From contig VZRG01003010.1 in assembly GCA_013397435.1 (NCBI GenBank), forward strand, positions 1 to 64,000: a stretch of 64,000 nt of DNA, written 5' to 3'. The position numbers and the translations under genes are program-made. The stretch comes from Erythrocercus mccallii (Eukaryota > Chordata > Aves > Passeriformes > Dicruridae). The notes below the pieces were generated by a model. The model saw only the letters and a list, made by a program, of their open reading frames with translations. It was not told the DNA's origin and did not search any database. Positions 1 through 10,400 of the stretch are shown here, one piece after another. The stretch's first letter is position 1, and the number at the start of each line of letters is the position of its first letter.

Positions 1-76
1 AGCAGAGCAGAGCAGAGCAGAGCAGAGCAGAGCAGGGCAGAGCAGAGCAAAGCAGAGCAGGGCAGAGCAGAGCAGG
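1..76. repeat. (AGCAG)n pentanucleotide microsatellite
   Basis: About fifteen near-perfect AGCAG units with a few substitutions (AGCAA, GGCAG) fill the start of the window, and the array probably continues to the left. The sequence directly after it matches a CR1 segment found again near 1983-2075, where only a short GGGCAGGGCAGGA stands in place of the array. The microsatellite therefore seems to have grown inside a CR1 copy. Confidence 0.9.
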
Positions 77-160
77 ACAATCCCCTCCCTCGCCAGGCTG
101 ATGCTGTGCCTGATGCCCCCAGGACATGGGTGGCCCTCCTGGCTGCCAGGGCACAGTGGG
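70..160 (-). mobile_element. CR1 LINE fragment (reverse orientation)
   Basis: This stretch aligns closely by eye with 1983-2075, which lies inside a longer reverse-oriented CR1. Shared segments include GGACAATCCCCT, ATGCTGT, CCTGATGCC and CAGGACA. It is a short internal piece. Its family assignment depends on the better copy downstream. Confidence 0.6.
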
Positions 161-1449
161 TACCAGGTGGTGGGACATCCATGAGATATCTGCCCTTCAT
201 GAAACAAGCACCATGTGCTTGACCTGAAGGACATGCTAAGGGGTCTTCAAAATGCTGTGTGAGTCCTGATGAGGGACACTGAGCACCAGTGTATAGATGG
301 AAAGCAAATTTTGGTTATAAATCTGCTTGCTTTCCTGTTGAGGGGCAAAGTTATAAAAAAAACTATTAGTCAACACTGTAATTGATGGTTTGATGGTAAT
401 TTGCAGCAGCACGGTAGCATGAATATCAATTTTATTCAAAAGAACAGATAATGAAAACTTTTCATTTTGTAGTGACTCACGTGTAATACACTGCATTTCC
501 TTTAATAGGAAATGATGTGCGTACAAAATCCATAGTTGCTATGATTAGTTGTTGCTGATCTTTAAAGATAAGAAGCAAAGTGGGGGGAAAAAATTGAAAA
601 CTGTGTCAATTTATCTACAAGAAAGTTACTCAGATACCATAAGTAATGAGTCTCTGAATAAAAATGACTATAATGAATCACTTCCTTGAAGTATAATTTA
701 GCTGTGTTTAGAACTGAGTAAGTACAGCTTTGAGGTCCTAAGAAGTGTGCATTTCGTGAAGGCAAGTGAAATTTCTTAGAGTCATTAAAAATTAGCTTGA
801 TCTCTGTAACATAATTGGTACTACATATATTCCAATGAAGGCTAATGGAGTCTGGAGTTTTTTGTACCCTATGTGCAAAAATAATGTAATCCCTGAAGAT
901 ACATAAAATCTGCTTGGCATGTGAAGCCAGTGCAGTGTGATGGCACAGGAGATGTATTTTAAATTTGCAGGAGCAGACATTAGGTGGGAAGGAGGTTACA
1001 CAGTCAAGCACTTCATGTGTTGTGCAAATCTACTTTCCTTACTATTCAGCTTTTGTAAAACTCCCTGACAGCTGATTGAAGTTTCACCTAAGAGAAAGCA
1101 TGGTTTCATAGTCTCAGTGTTAGCAGAGAAGATACTAAGAAGATGTTTTAGAAGTTGCTTCGACTACCATTCAGAAAAACCAGACATCTTGCTCTGAGTG
1201 CTTATTTTCATTGTCACTTGTGGAAGATAAAAATCAACATAAAACTTTAAAAATTATTGTTCATTATTACAGGGAGTAGCACATTACCTCCAATAAATCA
1301 ATGATTTTTTGTTACTGCTTTATAAAGGAAGAATCTAATTCTGGGAACATATGGTCATTTCACAAAGCAAGAAATCATTGTAATAGTTCCCTATGGTGGG
1401 TCTTTCTAAGTTACAATTGTTCTGAGTTTTTACCTCCAAAGACAGAAAT
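161..1449. other. Intergenic, no gene recognised
   Basis: AT-rich sequence between two CR1 pieces. Open frames of up to about 149 codons occur on the minus strand, but their products are low in complexity, have no recognisable domain and are of a length expected by chance. Confidence 0.6.
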
Positions 1450-2345
1450 CAATGGAATGGAAGAATCATAAAATATCCTGAGTTGGAAGGAAGCCACAAG
1501 AATCTAAGTCCATGTCCTGCCCCTGCACATGGCATCCCTGTGAATTCCACCATGTGGCTGAGAGCATTGTCCAAATCCATCTTGAACTCTGTTGGGCTTG
1601 GTGCTGGAGAGTCTGTTCCAGTGCCCAGCCACCCCCTAGGTGAAGAACCTTTTTCTGACATTCAACCTAAATCCTCCCTGTTACAACTTCAGGTTATTGC
1701 CTTGTGTCCTGCCACTGGTCACCACAGAGAGGAGATCAGTGCCTGCCCCTGCTCTTCCCTTCACAAGGTACCTGTATTTGCAGTGAGGTCTCCCCTCAGT
1801 GTCCTCTTCTCCAGGCTGAACAGACCAGATGATCTCAGCCACTCCTCATGAGGCTTCCCCTCTAGACCCTTCTCTGTATTTGTGGCTGTGCTTTGGACAC
1901 TCTCCAATAGTTTCATGTCTCTCTTGTACTGTGGCACCCAGAAGTGCCCCCAGCACTGGAGGTGAGGCTGCCCCTGTGCAGGGCAGGGCAGGACAATCCC
2001 CTCTCTTGCCCAGCTCATGCTGTCCCTGATGCCCTCAGGACACTCCTGGATGCCTGGGCACTGCTGGCTCGTGTTCGACTTGCCACAGACCAGGACTGCT
2101 GGGCCCCCTTTCCATGCTGCTGCTCTCCAGCCTCTCATTCCCTGTCTGTCCCCAGTCTGTCTGTACATCCAGGGCTGCCCCATCCCAGTGCAGAATCTGT
2201 TACTTATTCCTGTTAAGCTTCACATGGTTGGTGATTGTCCATATCTCTAATTTGTCGAGATCTCTCTGCGGGGCCTCTCTGCCTTCAAGGGAGTCAACAG
2301 CTCCTCCCAGTTTAGTGTGGCTGGAACAACTTCAAGGAAAGATTT
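1450..2345 (-). mobile_element. CR1 LINE, 3' portion, reverse orientation
   Basis: The complement reads as the end of a CR1 retrotransposon. The low-coordinate edge carries the diverged CR1 3' terminus (AATCATAAAATATCCTGAGTTGGAAGG). Internal landmarks include CTTCTCCAGGCTGAACAGACC, a CTCAGCCACTCCTCATGAGG-type segment and a GGCACCCAGAAGTGCCCCCAGCACTGG-type segment, all typical of inverted avian CR1. It is 5'-truncated, as most CR1 copies are, and has no intact reading frame. Confidence 0.8.
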
Positions 2346-2467
2346 CTAATGCACCTTACTTATTGAAAATAACCCTTAATTTCTAAGGTTTTTTTTCCTT
2401 AAAAATCCCAAACAGCTTGAACAAATCTATACCTGTTCCTGTATCAAGTCCTATTTTATAAGGCTCT

Positions 2468-2615
2468 TGGCTGAGATTATCTCAGTTTGTTAGAGCACAG
2501 GGCAAATAACACCAGAATTGCAGGTTGATACCAGTATGGAGACCATTCACTGAAGCAATGGACTTTGTCATTCTTGTGGGTCCCTTTCAACACAGAATAT
2601 TCTGTGATCTGTAAT
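2468..2615 (+). mobile_element. tRNA-Ile-headed SINE with CR1-like tail (TguSINE1-like)
   Basis: The first half resembles a decayed tRNA-Ile gene. An A-box-like ATCTCAGTTTGTTAGAGCAC is followed by an anticodon-arm region (AAATAACACC) and a B-box-like GCAGGTTGATACC. The second half (GGGTCCCTTTCAACACAGAATATTCTGTGAT) is the 3' end of a CR1 LINE. A tRNA-Ile head with a CR1 tail is the structure described for TguSINE1 of zebra finch. The tRNA part has too many changes to be a functional tRNA gene. Together with the CR1 content, this is the main evidence that the source is a passerine. Confidence 0.7.
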
Positions 2616-2619
2616 TGCT

Positions 2620-4745
2620 CCATGTTGGTGGGTCCTGTAACAATGTTCGCCTTTCCATTGCCAAAAAACTCGTGACAAATATTTTTCAGTGGACTGATTT
2701 TTTCAAGTGCCTGGAGTCTCTAGAGACAATTTTTTTCCCAGTATCTGCAGAATATTTCCATCTTGTCTTCTGAATAATTTTAACAACAAAATCTCTGCAC
2801 TCTTTATCAAAACTCTGCGTTATAATTCACATATTTCATTTATACCTGGTATAAATGAAAAGAAAACCCCAAACTTTTTAGCTAAAGAATTATTGCACAA
2901 TTTTAAGTAAAAGAGTTTTCATTGTCAAATTTCAGTGGATTTGAGATTTTTAAGGTGGGAAATTCAGCTTCCCTCTGGGCAACCCACTACATTATTTTTT
3001 CTGGATTTAATATTGATTCATGTCCTGTATCCCTCTGTCTTTAAAGAGATTTTTTTTGCAGTAAGAATTGTTGATTACTTCCTTTCACTGCAGACAAAAA
3101 TTCTTGACAGTAGGATCTTTAGTAGTTTTGTGGTGTTGAAGAGTTTTTCAGCATTGCTTGAGTATTGGCTAATCTATCACTTCAAGGCTAGTGGTTTTCT
3201 TTCCAAGACTAGCACAGTGCTCTTGTGCTATGTTGTGGTATCATGACCTCTTTTGTATCACTTCCCCCCCAAAAAGTCAGTGGTGATGCCTAGTAAAAAA
3301 GATGAAGAAAATTGGTTTATTCTCAGACATCAGTGTCTGCAATAATGCTGTCACTCACACCTTTCCCCAAGATTTTTTTGAGTTTTATCATTAATTGTGA
3401 GATCTGATGATTTTGCCTGCAATGATGGATGACAGGGTGTCTAAATACTGGACATACAATTTGTTGTCAAAGCCAACATTTCAAAACACTTCCTCTTCAA
3501 AGACTTTTATTACATTTTTATTGTTAAGGGCTTGATTTCTTTGTTTATTCTTAGGAGGCTTTCCATTTCTTGTCATCCTCCAGGCTACAACCTTGCTAGT
3601 TGATAAATGCTTTCCTTGTTCCTTTCAACAGATATTCAAGTTAATCAATCTATTTCTAATCCTGCTTTTTTTTTTTTACTCATTTGCAAAATTTCCAGTT
3701 GCCTTATTTTTATTTTTCTTCTTGCTTTTATTGTCTTTTTTTCACTTATGAAAATACTTATTTCCTTATTTCTCCAGTATTAAACCCTTGAGGATTCATA
3801 CCATTTGACATCTAAGAGCTGACTTCTTGTGACTGAAGTTCTGCAACTCCTGAGATGGTGAGGGCCTCCATAAATTCACACACACAGATGGAAGTGGCTT
3901 GGTTTTCTGCATGAGGTAGGTGTGGAAGCACAGACCAGAGAATGCCTGGCTGTCTGGGATCTAGGCTTGTCTAAGACAGCCATCAGAGAGGACTGATATC
4001 ACTGATAGTGCTGCCTAAATTTATGTTGATTGAAAGACAGCCAGTTCTGAGAAAACTGCTATGTACTTGAGTACTTTACATGAAAAATATCAATAGGTGG
4101 TGCTGCCCATCATGTGCAGAGTGCCATTTTTCATTTTCCTTTGTCTATAACAGTAAGTTTTCTTACTAATAAAGTCCACTTCTGCACAACGTGGAAGGTA
4201 AAATCTCAAATCTCTTAGCATTAAGAATCTTTTATACAAGACCTTGGTGTTTTGGAGGTATTTAAGCCATGTTAGCATTGAAAAAAAAAAGTACCACAGG
4301 AAGCTGAAAGGTGGAAAATCCCACTATGAAACTGCATGAAGAAAAAGACTCTGAGTTTGCTTTCACTGGTGACTTAGTCCTCAGATATTGGATCTGAAAT
4401 ATGTTGTTGGAGTTTCAATTCCTCTGTTTCCTACTGACCAAGGTGTAGTGTTTTAAAGATCTCTACCTCTCCCCGGTTTGAAGGCAAGCAAATGACTGGG
4501 ATCAGATTGATATAAGAGCTTATTCCCAAATGGCACAACCCAGAAACTGCCCTGGTTCACTGGAGGGTGCTTCTGCTGCTCAGAAAAGGCTGGTGGGGCT
4601 ACCTGCAGCTAGAGCCACCCTGACAGTGACAGACACCCAGAAAAGATGAACTGAGCAAGATGTTTGGGGGCAGAGATGCTCTGTCACTTCAAGTTTTCTC
4701 AGAAAAAAAAAAGCTTTTTCATAAAGCCCTGATTTTTCTCTCCCT
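2620..4745. other. Intergenic, no gene recognised
   Basis: AT-rich DNA with T-runs (for example 3668-3679) and no splice-consistent coding exon on either strand. The longest frame (2935-3246, plus) is dominated by Phe, Leu and Ser, as expected from T-rich noncoding sequence. Confidence 0.55.
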
Positions 4746-4749
4746 GACT

Positions 4750-5920
4750 GACCAAATCAGTGGCCCTCTATGATGGAGTGACTATATCAGTGGACAAGAG
4801 AAGGGTTACAGGTGTCATTTATCTGGCCTTCAGTAAAGCCTTTTGCACAGTCTCCCACAACACCCTTCTCTCTAAATTGGAGTGGATGGTGGATGAGGAT
4901 TGGCTTGACAGTTGCATCCAGAGGATAGAGTCAATGGCTTTAAGTCCCAGTGTACATCAGTGACAAGTGGTGTCCCTCAGAGACCTGTACTGGGTGATTT
5001 AGTATCTTCATTAATGTCACAGATAGTGACAGATCAAATGCACCCTCAGCAAATTTGCAGATAACACCAAGCTGAGTGCACCTGATTCCTGAGTTTGTCC
5101 AGAGGGACCTGGACAAGTTCTAGGAGAAGGCACATGGGAATCCCCTAGGTTTAACAAGACCAAGTGCACAGTGCTGCACCTGGGTCAGAGCAACCCTGGT
5201 ATCAACACAGGCTGGGGATGGACAGGTCAGAGCAGCCCTGTCCAGAAGGACCTGGGGGTGCTGCAGGGTGAGAGGCTGCACATGACCCAGCCATGGGCAC
5301 TGACAGCCCAGAGAGCCAAACGTGTCCTGGGCTGCATCCAGAGCAGTGTGGGCAGCAGGGACAGGGAGGGGATTCTGCCCCTCTGCTCTGCTCTGCTGAG
5401 AGCCCACCTGCAGGGCTGCATCCAGCCCTGGGCTTCCAGCACAGGAAGGACATGGACCTGCTGGAATGAGTCCAGAGGAGACACAAAGATGGTCAGAGGG
5501 ATGGAGCACCTCTCCTACCAGTAAAGGCTGAGACAATTGGATTTTTTCAGCCTGGAAAGGAGAAGTCTTAGGGGTGACCTAATTGTGGCCTTTCACTACC
5601 TGTAGGGAACATAAAAAAAGATGGAGAGAGACTTTTTACAAGAGTATACAGTGGCAGAACACTGGATTCAAACTGAGAGTAGGTTTAGATTAGATATTAG
5701 GAAGGAATTCTTTACTGTGAGAGTGGTGAGACACTGGCACAAGTTGCCCAAGGAGTTTGTGGATGCCCCATCCCTGGAAGTGTTCAAGGTCAGACTTGAT
5801 GGAGATCTAGGCAACCTGGTCTAGTGGAAGATGTTCCTGCCCACAGCAGGGGAGTTAGAACTAGATGATCTTTAAGGTCCCTTTCAACTCAGGCCATTCT
5901 AGGATTTTAGGATTATAGGA
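4750..5920 (+). mobile_element. CR1 LINE, reverse transcriptase end plus 3' UTR
   Basis: This is the longest CR1 in the window. The 5' part still translates to the end of a CR1-type reverse transcriptase (residues such as VIYLAFSKAFCTVSHN, corresponding to the YLDFSKAFD-type motif). Degraded RT C-terminal and 3' UTR sequence follows. The 3' end has the usual CR1 landmarks: CACTGGCACAAGTTGCCCAAGGA, a GATGCCCCATCCCTGGAAGTGTTCAAGG-type segment, and a terminal run of imperfect ATTCTAGGAT-like repeats at about 5893-5918. Several stops and frameshifts make it inactive. Confidence 0.9.
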
Positions 5921-5924
5921 TGTG

Positions 5925-7385
5925 ATATTTCTGATGTTGGGTGGTGACAGCAACAGTGACAGCACTTCAGCATGGCTCAGAAAGCCCACAGTGGTTTGCA
6001 TGAGGCTGGAGCAGGGATGTAGTGACCAAAAACCCCCTCTCAGAGACCCGAGCTGGGTTGCTTCATGTCGTAGCCAGCAGCACTTTTGTCTGTTTTCCTT
6101 GGAATGAAGTGAAACATTCCCACAATCCCCCCTTTTTCCATAAACACAGCCCTACAGGGTGGATACGCTCACCTGAGTCTGACCAGTCCACCAAAGACAT
6201 CCATCTGTTCATGTGTCAGTCACAATAACAGGGTTTCCAAAACCAAAAGAGGGAGAGTCTCAGGCATCCTGTGGTTTTCACCCACTTCAGTCAGGGAGAT
6301 TAACTGCAGAGCTGTTGAATAACCAAGACACTTGCTTTTGGATGAATGACTGTGAGATTAAGAGCCATAACTTAGAGTGAAAGATTTCAGAATGCAACTG
6401 GATTAATTAGGTTTTCACCATTAACTGAGCCCTGGAGGAGGAACAGTTTGCTCTTGTTACTGCCAGGTATCACTCCCAGAAAACATACCAATCAGACCTT
6501 GCTCTCAAAGCTAGAACACAGCTCTGGTCATCTGCTGTGCTTGTGCTTCCCAAAGATCTTCAAGGCTGACACTCCTTTTATGGGACACCAAAAATAAATC
6601 TATATTTTTATATCCTGGCCTTTACAGGTCAGCCAGATACCTGGCCAAAAAATCTGGAAGAGGGAAATACCAGTAAGTGTAATAATGAAACTTATTCAGT
6701 GTGGAGGTGTAACAAACCTAGAGAAACCAAATTTTTGCTCACAATAATTCACAGTTTTTCAGCAACATGTATTCAGAATTTTCATTTCCAGAAAACTGCA
6801 CAAGACTTGGAAGTTTGATCAGTATGTTAAAAGACCTCTTCAGAAAAAATACAACATAAGAACTCTTTGCCAACTCTTTGAATGTATTTATTTATGTTTG
6901 GATTTGTGTAAGGAAGTCACATGCTATAAATTTTTATTAAAAACATGTCATTAGAAATAAATAGTACATTTATAGTCATAAGTAAAACAGTAGTTTCTAC
7001 ACACACTAATGTTGGGCTTCCTCTTACAAAACTGGAATTGTATTTCACCATCTTTTTTTGTTTATACTTGATATAAAAGGATAAAGCTGCTGCATGAAGT
7101 TTATATTTATTGTGGGTTTCATATATCCCCAGACTACAGTTTTTCTCTATTTTCCTAATAATATTCATACAGGAAACATACCCTTCTATTCTTGCTATTG
7201 ATTTTTGATATGATAAATGAGCTTAAACGTTGCAGAAATAATATAATGATAATAACAAAGATTAATATATTTGTTGCTTTTTTTCCTGCTTGCTGATGGG
7301 AATGACTGATTTGTATGAAAAAAGAATTATGTTTATAGAAAGGCTTGACATCACCAGCTAGTTAAAGGAAAAAATACACTATTAT
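5925..7385. other. 3' flank of CRHBP, no other gene seen
   Basis: AT-rich sequence beyond the CRHBP stop. Some of it may be 3' UTR if a distal polyadenylation site is used. Further AATAAA-like hexamers occur on the minus strand near 6890 and 6940. No coding exon was recognised. Confidence 0.5.
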
Positions 7386-7390
7386 AGAAC

Positions 7391-7396
7391 TTTATT
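7391..7396 (-). terminator. CRHBP: Candidate CRHBP polyadenylation signal AATAAA
   Basis: The plus strand reads TTTATT, so the transcript reads AATAAA, 35 bases after the CRHBP stop codon. It would give a very short 3' UTR. Mammalian CRHBP messages have longer 3' UTRs, so more distal signals may be preferred. Confidence 0.4.
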
Positions 7397-7431
7397 TTCA
7401 TTAGCTATGTGAAGATGTGTGTCCTGGTTTC

Positions 7432-10400
7432 TCAGATACTAGGAAAGCAGAATTCCTCGATGCTGTTCTCCTTTCTTGTTTCTGTTTCCTGCAGATCCAG
7501 TTGGTGGTACTCAAATGTCACACGGTTGATGTGTTTGCCGCTGGAGACCATTCGCAGCACAGTGTTGTCACAGCCAATCTTCATCTGGGCTATTTAGGGA
7601 AAAGAGATATAAAGGAGATATAAAGATACATTTATATGAGAGAAAGTGAGGGAAAAGAGATAAATAATGATGGGAATTACAAAACACCGATACATGCAGT
7701 TTTGGAAATACAGCAAATCATGTGTCATAATGACCTGCTGGCAGTGATATGGCCGATTAACTTTTGTGTTTGTTAGTTTTACTTTACAAAATGCTTGGGT
7801 ATTGAATCAAGTATCCTTCCCTCATCTAAACACTACTCCATGTCTATGTGCTACTGTTAGATACCATGAGTGATAGGTAAGGGTAATGGCACTACATCCT
7901 GGAGATAGCCAAAATTAGCAACATCAAAATGTTTCCCATTAGAGGGATGAGTGGGTTTGTGTGTAAAGACTCTCTTCACAGGAACAAAGGCATGTGAGAG
8001 TCCTATCAAGACAAACTCAAATGGTAGTGCCCAGCACATGGTCTCACTCTGAGGGAAATCTAGTGTGTCACTAACTGCTGCTTTAGGCAAGCCATTTGAG
8101 TGGAGGCTTGGCAAAGACTTTTTTTTTGTTTGGGGAACTTGGGGGAACTTCCTCATTTGAGGAGAAATCTGGTATGTCACTGGGAGAGCAGGAGCTGCTG
8201 AGATGGATTTTCACTTCCTTCACACCACCAGGAAAACACTTCTAAAAACAATTTAAATCTCATTCCAGTGCTCAGTATTATCATTCAACAGCAGCATTTA
8301 CCAGTTAAACCTTTGAACAGTGCCTGGACTGTTGTGGTGTGATGAAAGGCAAGGGAGACCACAAAGGCCAGGCACGTTCCTGCTCTGCAGCTCTGTGGAA
8401 ATGCTGCTTCCTCAGTGCCCTGTTGATACTCCTGAGATATGACAGGTGTGCCACAGAGGTTAGTCTGTCATGTCATTGCCACACTTTGCAATCTGCTATT
8501 GAATATTAGGGAAACTGGAAGTTCTTATTTTTATGGGCAGAAAGAAGTCACTGGACCAGCGTGAAACAGGTTCAGAGCCCCAGTAAGTTCAAAGTAGAGA
8601 ATGGAAACTCTGAAGATTTTGGGGTATGTGTCACACCTGCAGCAGAAAAGGCCTTGGAAACACTGAGTAAATGGGAGAAAGGCTCCTTAACTGAAAATGT
8701 AACAATCTGCCTTTGTTTGTTGTGAATTTCCAGACCTCTTTGTGCTGACATTTTAATTGGTTTGCCATAGGACAAGAATTTTTAAAATATGTCTAATTCA
8801 GCCTTGTCATAATGTTTATTAAAGGGGCAAATGAAGGTGGTCATGGGTGTGCTCTAACACACAGCCAAACCACAGGCTTGAATAGCTTTAGCTCTCATGT
8901 TCTGCTAAATGTGAAGTTCACCAGGAAGTCCAGATGTGTGTGGGGGTCTCTACATGTCTTATTGTGGTTAGTTATTTTATTGTGGGGAGGTAACTGGAAG
9001 AAGTTCTTACCGGATCCATGAAAGGAGTGACAGAGGTCAGCTAGTGGAAACATCTTGGATGGGTCTAAGCCAGCTCCTCCAAGAAGCTCAACAAAATCTC
9101 CCACTCCTGCACAGCCTGCAGGTGGTTTCTTAAAAAGGCAGAGGCTACAGATTATTTACAATTCACCTTCAAAATGTAGCAGTTCTGCAGACATTATTAA
9201 AGCAAACAATAGGTTTTAGAAATCCCCTGTGCTTAAAGCTGTGCAAAATCAGTTTCTCATCCTGAGCAGTATTACCTTGATTTGACATTAGTAAGTTAAT
9301 TTTCTTAAGGGATTCCAAAGAAAGACCTAAGTAGACTCTGAAAATTACTGACAAGTAGAAAAGGTGTTGATTCAACTGCTTTTGATGCAGACAAGCAACC
9401 TGGTTCTGGATGCTTAGACACGTAATCAAATTAATGCAGGCATGGGCTGTATGTATGCTTGCATTCACAGCTGGCAGGCAGGAACTTCAGTTCCACTATA
9501 CCATATTACTCCTAAAAAATGCTAAAAGTCACCATCGTGGCAAAGTTCAATTAAGGTAGGAATTAACAAAAAGAGTAGGTTTTTTTCTGAAAACAATGTC
9601 TGTATATTAAACCCTCAAATTTCCTAAAATTAATGCTGTTTGCCAAAAGTATCTTTCATGGACTCCTTGAGCACCTTTAGGCTGTCACCCCTAGGCTGCT
9701 ATTTAAGTGCCTGGTTTCTTTACCTTCCTTTGCTGTTGTCCTTTTCTGCTCATCATTGAATAAGTCAATTAATTCACTTGCCCATCTCTCAAAACCTACC
9801 TTGCTCAGACACTGGCAATTTCCTTGAAGAACTCAGGCTGTTAGACTCAGTGGCAGGAGAAAACAAATTCCCTTGCTCTATTCTTCTGAATATTTTTGAA
9901 TTGGCACCTTGTTACACCTCTCAGCACAGGTATCACCAACAGCTCCTGTTCTCTTCTGTTGGTTTCTAACCAAGCACCAAATACCCCATATCAGAGCAGA
10001 GGATTCTCAGTATATGGAGCAGGCAATCAGCTGTGAGTACGTTTGTGTTTTGTCTGTGATGATACCTTGCTGTCTATAATGGCTCTTTCTCTCTTGAGAG
10101 TGTTTGCTGCTTTCATTAATTTAAATACAGACAGCTCTTGGGGAGAGTGCTCCTTTCTCTATAATGAACTCCTTACCCTTTGTTATGGCAAGCAATCGTT
10201 ACATGCATTAATGGTACTTTTCATAATTTGTCTGCCATTACATTTCAGAGACAAAAATGACAGAGACAGCCCCAGATCTCCTCTCTGGCAGAAACCAAAG
10301 CCCTCAGTGTGCACACAAGCATCCAGAGCACCCAGTGCCACAGCCTATCCCTGCTTCACCCCTTCCGTCCTCTGTGCCCAAAAAAATTGCACGTTAATAT

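Noticed and set aside
562..1011. 149-codon minus-strand open frame
   Set aside because: Composition rich in His, Ser, Phe and Leu, typical of AT-rich noncoding DNA. No domain and no splice context.
2468..2540. A tRNA-Ile gene
   Set aside because: The A and B boxes are only approximate, the arms no longer pair well, and a CR1-type tail follows directly. This is the head of a SINE, not a tRNA gene.
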